From assembly GCA_020186115.1 (NCBI GenBank), contig WSYJ01000185.1, positions 62,001 through 126,000 of the forward strand: a DNA stretch of 64,000 nucleotides, written 5' to 3'. The number at the start of each line of letters is the position of its first letter. The stretch's first letter is position 1. Positions 48,334 to 57,279 of the stretch are shown here, one piece after another. A model generated the notes under the pieces. The model made no database searches. It saw only the letters and a program-made list of their open reading frames with translations, and was not told the DNA's origin. The stretch is from Histomonas meleagridis. Taxonomy: Eukaryota; Parabasalia; Tritrichomonadida; Dientamoebidae. A program made the translations under genes and the position numbers.

Positions 48334-51300
48334 ATGACATTATCTATCGGACACATGATTAAAAATCTCTTAAATTTTTCGAGAGAAGAAAAGTCAAGTT
48401 TCCCCTTCATAAAAATGGAATTGCCTGCCATAATTGAACAAATTGTATTCCATTCAATTGAAGAAAATCTAGATTTGGCAATTCAAAAAACAATGAATTT
48501 ATTTGATACTAATTTCCCATATTCATTTAATCTGATAATCTGCAATTTGATTTACTCTTTATTTTACTCTAAAAAGAATGAAGTTGAAATATATTTAAAT
48601 TATTTAGAAATAATTCAAATAAAAGAGCAAGAATTAAATAATTCAAAAATCATTGAAGTTTTTGCAAAATACTTATCGAAAATCAAAACACAAGAAGCAT
48701 TCTATCTAATTGAGAAAATGATTGAATTAAAATTAATTGATTCAAACATTACAAAAAACATTAAATCGATATATTTTGCTCATTATAAAACTAAAAAAGA
48801 AAATAAAAAGAAATATTTTAATGACCTTTTTTGTAAACCCTTCTTGAAGAACATAGAAGAACTTTCAAAGAATGATTGGGAACTTCATAAGCAATTAATT
48901 AAAGAAGGAGTTAATCCTAATGAAATTGCTAAAATAATACGAAATGATGAGATCGAAAAACTTCAAGAAATATCTTCGCAAAGTAATTTTGATTTTAACC
49001 AATCAATTGAACCATCACTTTATGAAAGATATGATTTTATTAATCAAAAAAATGTTACATTAATTGATTATTCAGCATTTTTTTCTTCTGTTAAATGTTT
49101 CAAATATTTACTTGTGAATGGAGCAAATGTGGAAAATACAGGCAAATATGCAATCGCAGGAGGAAATGAAGAAATCATTCATTTATGTGAACAAAACCAT
49201 TCATCATTCGAAGCTGCATGTGAAACAGCAATTAAATTTCATCGTAATGATATCTTTAAATATTTTTACGAAAAGAACATAGAGAATAAATTAGAAAAAG
49301 CAAATAAATTAATTAATGTTTGTAGTAATTATGGAAATTATGAAATTTTTTCATTTTTGAAAGATAAGAAAATCAAAATTAGGCATAAATTTATCAATGA
49401 TTTAGCAAGAAATGGTAATTTATATCTTATTAAATGTTTATTTCATAAAGATCAATATCCTAAAAATATATTAATATCATCTATAGAATCTGAGAATATT
49501 GAACTTGTTAAATTTATACTTGAGCAAAAATGTATTGATATAAATACAAAAAATATTTATTTGTTTTATACTATTTTTACATCAATAATTTGGATTTAAA
49601 AAATAATTTTTGGAGTTTGCTCAATTTATTGAAAACGCCACTTATGTTTGCATCAATTTTTGGTTATACAGAAGTAGTTAAATTACTTCTTCAACAAGAG
49701 GGAATTAACATCAATGCTAAAAATATTAATTAAAATCTTCTAAAATCTTTTGAAATATCTTAATGTTTCATAATAATTTTTGGAAACTTTTAAGATTATT
49801 TAAAACAGCACTTATGTTTGCTTCTTTTTATAATCACATAGAAATAGTCAAAATTCTTCTTGAGCAAGAAGGAATTAAAATTAATTCAAAAAATGTTAAT
49901 TATATTATATACAAAATTTATTTCAATGATTTTTTAATATTTTGCTATAATTTTTGGAATTTATTTGAATTGTAAAATACAGCACTTATATTGTCAGCTC
50001 AAAAAAGCAATACAGAAATAGCTAAAATGCTTCTTGAACAAAAAGATATATCTGTTAATGTTATTGGAGTTTATTTTTTCGTTTTGTTGTTTGTTTTGAC
50101 AATTTAATTTTTCAAAATATTAAATGGAAATAGTTTCAAAAATTTAAAACAGCACTTATCTTTTCAGTACAAAATGGAAACATAGAAATAGTCAAATTAC
50201 TTCTTAAACATAAAGAAATATATGTTAATACTAAAGGTATTTATTTGTCTCATTCATAACTTAATTTGATAATTTGAAATTTTAAAACAATATTTGGAAA
50301 TTATTTAAAATATTTAATACAGCACTTATGTTAGCATCTTATAGTGGAAATACCGAAATAGTCAAAATACTCCTTCAACAAATAGGAATTGACATTAATG
50401 TTAAAGATATTTTTTAATTTTATTTTATATTTAATTTGTTAATTTTATATTTCAAAATAATATTTGGAAATTATGTAAATTATTTAATACAGCACTTATG
50501 AAGGCATCTGAAAAAGGTCATACAGAAATAGTTAACTTACTTCTTCAACAAAAAGGAATTGATATTAATGCTAAAAATATTAATTTGTATTGCTTAGAAA
50601 TTATTTTAATAGTTTGGAATTTCGAAATAACATTTGGAAATTATTTAATTTATTTAATACTTCACTTATGTTAGCATCTTATGGTGGACATACCGAAATA
50701 GTCAAACTGCTTCTTGAACAAAAAGGAACTATTATCAATTATATTGATATTCTTTTATAATATTTAGAATTTATTTTAGAAATTTTATATTTCAAAATAA
50801 TATTTGGAAATTATTTCATTTATTTAAAACAGCACTTATCATAGCATCTGAAAAAGGTTATACAGAAATAGTTAAATTGCTTCTTGAGCAAAAAGGAGTT
50901 AATATTAATAATAAAGATGTTTGTTTACTTCATTTTATATTTGTTTTAGTGATTTGATATTTCAAAATAAAATTTGGAAATAATATAAAATATTTAAAAC
51001 AGCATTTATAAAGGCATCTTCAAATGGTCATATAGAAATAGTTAAATTAATGATTTATCAAGAAGGAATTGACATTAATGCTAAAGATATTTATTTATTT
51101 TGTTGAATATTCATTTTAATAATATTTGATTTCAAAACTTTTTTCGGAAATTATTTAATTTATTTGATACAGCACTCACATTAGCATCTAGATATGGTCA
51201 TATAGAAATAGTTAAATTGCTTTCTAAACGAGAAGGAATAGATGTTAATACTAAAAATATTTATTTTTTATATTTATATTTTGTTTAATTTATTTTATAT

Positions 51301-51511
51301 TTTTAAATAATATTTGGAAATTATTTAAATTATTTGATACAGCACTCACATTAGCATCTGAATATGGTCATATAGAAATAGTTAAATTGCTTTCTAAACA
51401 AATAGGAATAGATGTTAATACTAAAAATATTTATTTTTTATATTTATATTTTTAAATAATATTTGGAAATTGTTTAAATTTTTTGATCCAGGATTTAATA
51501 TTAAATTATGA
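48334..51511 (+). CDS. Ankyrin gene 3: DUF3447-like head plus 11 ankyrin repeats split by spacers
   Basis: The head is open from the ATG at 48334 to about 49599 (421 codons; ATGs at 48355 and 48415 are alternatives, the latter aligning best with gene 1). It carries the same DUF3447-like module as genes 1 and 2. Eleven single ankyrin segments follow; their Thr codons begin at 49635, 49805, 49979, 50149, 50319, 50489, 50659, 50829, 50999, 51169 and 51339. All are open over 31 codons, diverged from each other, and keep the TALM...EIVKLLL consensus with synonymous variation. Spacers contain stops or shift the frame. A degenerate last unit (FDPGFNIKL) ends in TGA at 51509-51511. Removing 71 nt per spacer would restore 33-residue repeats. 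Confidence 0.72.
49545..51480 (+). repeat. Ankyrin/spacer array 3, 170-bp clock
   Basis: Ten successive intervals measure 170, 174, 170, 170, 170, 170, 170, 170, 170 and 170 bp. Ten of the eleven 82-86-nt spacers are exactly 82 nt. Consensus: RTATTTATTTG at the 5' side, TTTCAAAATAATATTTGG then AAATTATTTAAA-like at the 3' side. Confidence 0.88.
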
Positions 51512-51824
51512 ATAGTTTAAAAAGAAATTATGGAACCGTTCCTTGAATATCGTGTTATTGTATCGAAGTTGCAACATAAATTATCGATTTACATAACGCT
51601 TTATAAATATAAGAATAATTTTAACATTTTTGTATACAACTTTTCCTGAAAAAAAATTACAATTTTTATGAATCTATTCAAATATTGCATTTTATAATTT
51701 GGTACATAAGAGATATTTTATGCTTTCATTATTTATTACGAGGAATTAAAAATGCCAAGTTCGAAGTGTTCCAAAGGAAAAACGGTTTGTTTCAATTGGC
51801 ATTTTTTATCTCAGATCATATTTT
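51512..51824. other. Intergenic and 5' region of the HSP70 gene
   Basis: AT-rich spacer. AACGG occurs at 51781, about 40 nt before the HSP70 ATG. Nothing else is recognised. Confidence 0.45.
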
Positions 51825-53432
51825 ATGTTTTCTTCAAGAGGAATGATAACTAGCCATACCCCAATAATCGGTATTGATCTTGGAACAACTTACTTCAGTG
51901 CTGGGATTCTTGAAAGTGGTGAAAGTATAAAACATTCAAATGTTGAAATATTAAATGATGAGAATGGCAAAAGTTCTATTCCATCTTATGTTACTTTTAC
52001 TGATGATAATGATATTATTGTTGGATATGCAGCGAAGGAACAAACACCTTTTATCCCAAAATCTTCTATATATGATTCAAAACGTATGCTTGGTCATAAG
52101 TTTAATGATAAAATTATCAAAGAGCTTATGAAGTTTTGGCCATTTAAAGTTGTTGGTGATGATGCCAGCGACTCTATACTGATTCAACCATTTCAAGATC
52201 AAGAGAAGTTTTATACACCAATTGACATATCATCATTTCTGTTAAAAAAAGTCAAGAAAATTTACCATGATCGTTTTGGTTCAGATGTAGGCAATGCGGT
52301 TATTACCGTTCCAGCGAGTTTCGAATTGGTTCAAAAAGAAGCCACGAAAAAAGCAGCCGAAAAAGCAGGTTTTAATGTATTACGAATAATCGATGAGCCA
52401 ACAGCAGCAGCGATTGCATATGGCCTTCAAGAAAAATATAACGAGAAGAAAATAATTCTTGTGTTTGACTTTGGTGGTGGTACACTTGATGTATCAATAC
52501 TTGAAGTTGAAAACAAACATTTTAATATATTAGCTGTCAAAGGTAATCTTCAACTTGGAGGTCAAGATCTTGATAATAACCTTTTTGAATATTTTGCGAA
52601 ACGTTTTGAAGAAAAACATAATATTAATATCCGTAATAATCAACGTGCATGTCATTTGCTTAAAAATCAATGTGAGAAATGCAAGATAACATTATCAAGC
52701 ACAACTTCATATCAGGTTCATATTCAAGCATTAATAAATATGATTGATTTTGATGATAAAATAGATCGCGCAACATTTGAAGAAATAAATGCGAAAATAT
52801 TTGAACAATTATTAATACCTGTAAAAGAAGCTTTAAGTGAAGCAAATATTGATAAATCAAAAGTCGATTATGTAATAATGGTAGGAGGTTCATCAAGAAT
52901 TCCAAAAGTAGTATCAGAACTCCAAAGCTTTTTCGGCCAAGAAAAAATATGCAAAAACATTGATCCTGAAAAGGCAGTAACAATAGGTGCAACAATTGTA
53001 GCAGCGAATCTCTATAAAAACAATGATAATGGTGACTATGATGAAGATGAAGATTATCCAATCTATAGATACATACCAATTGTTTCAAAGTCATTAGGTG
53101 TCGAATTAAAGCGAAAAGACATGGATGTTATCATTCCAAAAGGTTTTAAAGTTCCGTATACTTCATCACCACGTTTATATACGACAATGAAAAAGGATAA
53201 AACAAAAGTAAGAATCAAAATATTTATGGGAGAAGAAAAAGAAACAATTAGAAATAAATATATCGGATCATTCATAATAAGTGATATCCAACATGCGGCA
53301 AATGACGTTCCAAGGATTCAGTTAACATTCTCTATCGATATCGATGGTTTGCTAAATGTAAAGGCTGTCGATATTACTGCGGGTACTTCTAATAGTTTCG
53401 AGGTGAAAGTAGACAAGGAATTAGACTTTTGA
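51825..53432 (+). CDS. Divergent HSP70 lacking the C-terminal lid
   Basis: The 535-residue protein has a full nucleotide-binding domain: IIGIDLGTTYFSAGILES, AVITVPASFELVQKEAT, RIIDEPTAAAIAYGL, LVFDFGGGTLDVSI and VIMVGGSSRIPKVV. The substrate-binding beta domain follows but is compact, with an acidic insert (NGDYDEDEDYP), and the protein stops directly after VKVDKELDF. Canonical cytosolic HSP70s have 640-660 residues, with a helical lid and EEVD tail, both absent here. No ER or hydrogenosomal leader is clear. It may be a specialised HSP70-like ATPase. The ATG at 51825 is the first in frame; a second is at 51843. Confidence 0.88.
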   Translation: MFSSRGMITSHTPIIGIDLGTTYFSAGILESGESIKHSNVEILNDENGKSSIPSYVTFTDDNDIIVGYAAKEQTPFIPKSSIYDSKRMLGHKFNDKIIKELMKFWPFKVVGDDASDSILIQPFQDQEKFYTPIDISSFLLKKVKKIYHDRFGSDVGNAVITVPASFELVQKEATKKAAEKAGFNVLRIIDEPTAAAIAYGLQEKYNEKKIILVFDFGGGTLDVSILEVENKHFNILAVKGNLQLGGQDLDNNLFEYFAKRFEEKHNINIRNNQRACHLLKNQCEKCKITLSSTTSYQVHIQALINMIDFDDKIDRATFEEINAKIFEQLLIPVKEALSEANIDKSKVDYVIMVGGSSRIPKVVSELQSFFGQEKICKNIDPEKAVTIGATIVAANLYKNNDNGDYDEDEDYPIYRYIPIVSKSLGVELKRKDMDVIIPKGFKVPYTSSPRLYTTMKKDKTKVRIKIFMGEEKETIRNKYIGSFIISDIQHAANDVPRIQLTFSIDIDGLLNVKAVDITAGTSNSFEVKVDKELDF

Positions 53433-53927
53433 TTGAAAATAAACATATATTATATATAATTATTTATGAAAGTATATTTACTTAAAATAGAATACTGTTA
53501 TTTTCAAATGTCCGGACATACTGCCGATAGAAAATTCATATGAATTTTGAAAATAACAGTATATTATTAATATATTATGTGTTATTCCACCAAAATTAAA
53601 ACAAATAATTTTAGTTGATTGGAAAAACTTTGTTGACCACTAGGAATAAATTTATTTTGTCTTAACCCAAAATCTTATTTAATAGCATTCGAAATTACTT
53701 TATAATTTGAAATATTTTATATGATCATAAAAATTGCGCAGAAATTAATGTTTTATTCCAAATTCTTGATATAAGGTAAATGACTTTGCACCATTTTACA
53801 ATGTTGGTTTTTACAACAGACTTGTGGATTTTAATTGAAGCTTTGTATCTGTTAATCTGAAAAATAGAAGCAGAATATCACGGTTATGATCGCTTTTATC
53901 TCAATTTTCATATCACAACCGTTAAAT
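53433..53927. other. Intergenic with a palindromic element
   Basis: Apart from the inverted-repeat element at 53492-53562 there is only AT-rich spacer before the Elongin C start. Confidence 0.5.
53492..53562. repeat. Short element with 17-bp perfect inverted termini
   Basis: ATACTGTTATTTTCAAA at 53492-53508 is perfectly inverted at 53546-53562. The 37-nt interior contains two more palindromes, TGTCCGGACA and AATTCATATGAATT. Both arms can be read as starting inside a flanking TA (TA-CTGTTATTTT ... AAAATAACAG-TA), as expected for a Tc1/mariner-type insertion. A transcribed hairpin in the HSP70 3' region is the alternative. Confidence 0.65.
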
Positions 53928-54323
53928 ATGGACACAAGCGCTAATCCAAATGCTGAATTCATTTCTGAAGACGGAGGATCAGATGAACCTGAAAAGGAAG
54001 AAGAAGATTTTAACGAACCATTAGGACCACAAGATTATATCAAAATAATTTCGAATGATGGTTCACAATTTTTTCTAGAAAAAGAAATTGCTTTTCAATC
54101 CAGTATTTTAAAATCTCTATTTAATGATTCACTTAAATATCAAGAATCACTTACCAACGAAATTCGATTCCCACAATTTAGCGGTCCTGTTGTTGAAAAA
54201 CTCATTGATTACTTACATTTCTTATATCTATATAAAGATGATCCCGAACAGATATCCAAGTTTCAAGTTGATAATTCCCTATTACTTGAACTTGTAGTTG
54301 CATCTGATTATCTCCACATCTAA
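53928..54323 (+). CDS. ELOC: Elongin C (SKP1/BTB-fold adaptor)
   Basis: From the ATG at 53928 (MDTSANPNAEF) the protein has 131 residues; an ATG at 53886 would add 14 hydrophobic residues and is less likely, because a CCGTTA element lies just before 53928. The core matches Elongin C: YIKIISNDGSQFFLEKEIAF, SSILKSLFNDS, TNEIRFPQFSGPVVEKLIDY and the end LLLELVVASDYLHI, equivalent to ALELLMAANFLDC. The acidic N-terminal extension is typical of protist forms. Elongin C links substrate receptors to cullin ligases and also supports transcription elongation. Confidence 0.88.
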   Translation: MDTSANPNAEFISEDGGSDEPEKEEEDFNEPLGPQDYIKIISNDGSQFFLEKEIAFQSSILKSLFNDSLKYQESLTNEIRFPQFSGPVVEKLIDYLHFLYLYKDDPEQISKFQVDNSLLLELVVASDYLHI

Positions 54324-54362
54324 CAACGACAAAATTATTTCTTGTTTTTATTTATTTAAAAA

Positions 54363-57194
54363 TCACTTACTTTTTCTATTTACTTTTCTTTCTAAAGATT
54401 CGACTTCTTTTTCCAATTTCTTTTTCATTTCTTCTAATTTAACAATTGTCTTTTCATATTCGCTATTTCCTTTTTGTTTTTCTTCTTTTTGTTTATTTGC
54501 TTTTACTGATATTTCATTCAACAATCGCTTTTTGTGTAATTTGAAATAAGTTTCACGTGTTTGTTCAATCGCTTCAATTGTTTCCTTATGTTTCTTTGTT
54601 AATTTTCTTGTTTTCGCACGACATTTCTTAATATCATTTTCCATTTTCTCTCTTCGTTCATCTTTTTTATCTAAGTATTGATGTAACTCAATACTTTTTT
54701 GATTGATTTCTTCTTCTGTTATGTTATCTTGTTTCGCAAATTTTATTGCTTCGAAACAAATTAATTGCATCTTAAATAGTTCTTTCTGTGGAGTTATATT
54801 TTCTTGTTCATTTTCATTGTCTTGTTTCGGAACAATTCTCGTCTTTTTGGTTTTATTCTTTCGTGGACTTATTGTGTTTGGATTTGGTTTTTCTGTTTCT
54901 TCAGATGATTCATCCGATGAATAATTGTCATATATCTCAAAATTGATTTGATTTGAGTTATTCGTTTGTATTTGTAATTTCGGTTTTGTCTTTTGTTGCT
55001 CAGTTTGTTCATTACTTTGTATTGTAAGTTTTGGCTTAGATTTTGGTTGCGGTAATTTTGATTTTGTTTTATTATTTTGTGGAGTTTCTTCTTCTTGTAA
55101 TTGAATTTCAAGTTTTTGCTTTTGCTGTTTTGGTGATTTTGGTTTTCTGTTTTGTTGTTCATTACTTTCGTTGTTCTGTTGTTGGATTTCGAGTTTCGGC
55201 TTTTGTTGCTGTTGTTTTGGTATTTTTGATTTATTGTTGTCTTCATTTTGTTGTTGGATTTCGAGTTTCGGCTTTTGTTGCTGTTGTTTTGGTATTTTTG
55301 ATTTATTGTTGTCTTCATTTTGTTGTTGGATTTCGAGTTTCGGCTTTTGTTGTGGCGATTTTAACTTTTTGTTTTGTTGTTCATTGTTTTCGTCATTTTG
55401 TTGTTTAATTTCTAATTTTGGTTTAATTTTAATTTCTTCTTCGGAATCTTCATCATTTTGTTGCTGTGTTTCGGGTTTTGTCTTTTGTTGTCGTATTGGT
55501 AACTTTGGCCTTAACTTTTTGTTCTTTTGTTCATCAATTTCTTCGTTTTGCTGCTGAATTTCGAGTTTTGGCTTTTGCTTTTGTTGTTTTGGTGATGACT
55601 TTTGCTTTATTTTGTTTTGTTGTTCTTCATTCTCGTTTTGCTGTTGAATTTCAAGTTTTGGTTTCTGTTTTTGTTGTTTTGGTGTTGACTTCTGTTTTAT
55701 TTTGTTTTGTTGTTCTTCTGTTTCATTTTGTTGTTGAATTTCCGATTTTGATTTTGTTTGTCTTGGAGATCTTAATTTTGTTGTTTTGTTTTGTTGTTCT
55801 TCATTCTCGTTTTGCTGTTGAATTTCAAGTTTTGGTTTCTGTTTTTGTTGTTTTGGTGTTGACTTCTGTTTTATTTTGTTTTGTTGTTCTTCTGTTTCGT
55901 TTTGTTGTTGAGTTTCCGATTTTGATTTTGTTTGTCTTGGAGATCTTAATTTTGTTGTTTTGTTTTGTTGCTCTTCGTTTTCATTTTGTTGTTGAATTTC
56001 TAATTTTGGTTTCTGCTTTTGTTGTTTTGGTGATTTAGTTTTAATTGTTTTCTTTTGCTGTTCTTCGTTTTCATTTTGTTGCTGTATTTCTAATTTTGGT
56101 TTTGTTTGTTTTGATGATTTTTCTTTTTTATTTTGTTGTTCATCATTTTCTTCATTTTGTGGTTGAATTTGAAGTTTCGGTTTTTGATTTTCATTTTCAT
56201 TTTTCGTTTTTTCTTCTTCTGCGCCTTCTTTCATATTCAAGAACTCCACAAGTGCATTTTTGTATTTAATGTTTTCTTCTTCAGTTTTATCTTCGTTATC
56301 TTTTAATGGCGTTAAAGAAAGTTCACTATTTACACTATTTGATACATTATCTAAATCTTTTTCATTCATATCATAAAATAATTCGCTTCGTTTTGGTTCG
56401 ATTTTAATATTAAAATCTTTGAAATATGTGGAAATTTTAAATATGGAAGAATTCGATTTAAATGAAACATTACGTGAAATATGGCATACAAAAAGTGTTT
56501 CAACGTCTGAAAGTGAGTCTGAAATAAGTCGAAAGATATTGGAAATTTGTCTGAATTTTTCAATGTTTGGTGATTGGGAAGATTGAAGTTGTTTGATTAG
56601 AAAAAGAAATTTCTCATTAGGTTGGAGATTGGACGGAGATGAAGTTGGAATAAAGGAATCAACGTTTGAGATGATAACCCATTCAAAGAAATTATCACCT
56701 TCTTCAATTCTATAAACAAAGGCAGTGTTTTGAATTTTCCTGGGTTTACTAAAGGCACTCTCTATAATATCTGTTGCATCAAACTGAGTAACAGTTTCAA
56801 TTAACTCAAGTTTATCTTTCTTTTGATTTTGAACTGAAAGGAAATCAATAACATACGAGTCATGAAGAGTACCTATAGAAATTTTTAGTTTTTGTGGTGA
56901 TTCAAGAAAATAATGATTTGCAATTTTTATGCAAATATCACAAATTTCTTGAAATTGAGGAATGGAATATTGACTACAAATACTAATTATTCTATATGAT
57001 TTATTAGGTGGAATTAAATTTATTATTGAATCAAAATCTTGGAATACTTGATCAAATGAATTTTCTTGAACAAATTCAGATGTAGATGTATCATCAACTA
57101 AAGAAATTTTGTTTCCCTCGATATTAACTTTGCAATTTTTTATTACATTAAAATCAGCTGTTGGTGTGGAAACATAACCAACGATTTTGCTCAT
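54363..57194 (-). CDS. Kinesin-like protein without P-loop, Gln/Lys repeat stalk
   Basis: The 943-residue protein has an N-terminal ~290-residue domain with the outline of a kinesin motor: EFVQENSFDQVFQ near the start (as in TFDxVF), and SDVETLFVCHISRNVSFKSN then FKISTYFKDFNIKIE near the end (as in TLMIANISP...TLRYADRAKKI). No GQTGSGKT P-loop or switch motifs are present. Residues ~330-740 are a highly repetitive Gln/Asn/Lys/Glu stretch built on PKLEIQQQNENEEQQNK. A coiled coil occupies ~810-943. If it is a kinesin relative it cannot hydrolyse ATP as usual. It shares an 85-bp divergent promoter with the giant gene at 57280. Confidence 0.55.
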   Translation of the reverse strand: MSKIVGYVSTPTADFNVIKNCKVNIEGNKISLVDDTSTSEFVQENSFDQVFQDFDSIINLIPPNKSYRIISICSQYSIPQFQEICDICIKIANHYFLESPQKLKISIGTLHDSYVIDFLSVQNQKKDKLELIETVTQFDATDIIESAFSKPRKIQNTAFVYRIEEGDNFFEWVIISNVDSFIPTSSPSNLQPNEKFLFLIKQLQSSQSPNIEKFRQISNIFRLISDSLSDVETLFVCHISRNVSFKSNSSIFKISTYFKDFNIKIEPKRSELFYDMNEKDLDNVSNSVNSELSLTPLKDNEDKTEEENIKYKNALVEFLNMKEGAEEEKTKNENENQKPKLQIQPQNEENDEQQNKKEKSSKQTKPKLEIQQQNENEEQQKKTIKTKSPKQQKQKPKLEIQQQNENEEQQNKTTKLRSPRQTKSKSETQQQNETEEQQNKIKQKSTPKQQKQKPKLEIQQQNENEEQQNKTTKLRSPRQTKSKSEIQQQNETEEQQNKIKQKSTPKQQKQKPKLEIQQQNENEEQQNKIKQKSSPKQQKQKPKLEIQQQNEEIDEQKNKKLRPKLPIRQQKTKPETQQQNDEDSEEEIKIKPKLEIKQQNDENNEQQNKKLKSPQQKPKLEIQQQNEDNNKSKIPKQQQQKPKLEIQQQNEDNNKSKIPKQQQQKPKLEIQQQNNESNEQQNRKPKSPKQQKQKLEIQLQEEETPQNNKTKSKLPQPKSKPKLTIQSNEQTEQQKTKPKLQIQTNNSNQINFEIYDNYSSDESSEETEKPNPNTISPRKNKTKKTRIVPKQDNENEQENITPQKELFKMQLICFEAIKFAKQDNITEEEINQKSIELHQYLDKKDERREKMENDIKKCRAKTRKLTKKHKETIEAIEQTRETYFKLHKKRLLNEISVKANKQKEEKQKGNSEYEKTIVKLEEMKKKLEKEVESLERKVNRKSK
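54990..56220 (-). repeat. Gln-rich coding minisatellite in the kinesin-like gene
   Basis: Tandem units encode variants of KPKLEIQQQNE(N/E) followed by EQQNK and a Lys/Ser/Pro linker. Some pairs (for example near 55190 and 55260, and near 55630 and 55810) are nearly identical over 70-180 bp, pointing to recent duplication. Confidence 0.85.
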
Positions 57195-57279
57195 TTTTTT
57201 TGAAGACCGTTAAAAAAGTGCCCGTTATATATACGTTAACACATTTTAAGCTTAACGTTTCTTTTGCCAGAAAAATGGA
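57195..57279. promoter_or_regulatory. 85-bp divergent promoter with repeated GTTA/TAAC cores
   Basis: Between two divergent start codons lie GACCGTTA, CCCGTTA, ACGTTAAC and TTAACGTTT within 60 bp. The AACGG/ACGTTAA cores match those near other starts in the window. A shared Myb-type regulation of both genes is plausible. Confidence 0.45.

Noticed and set aside
49535-51480. Spacers as coding sequence read through by stop-codon reassignment
   Set aside because: Housekeeping genes in the window use TAA, TAG and TGA as stops, and the 170-bp unit is not a multiple of three, so read-through would lose frame at every unit.
55043-56269. Long Phe/Val-rich open frames on the plus strand
   Set aside because: They are the antisense shadow of the Gln/Lys repeat coding region of the kinesin-like gene; repetition keeps the opposite strand open.
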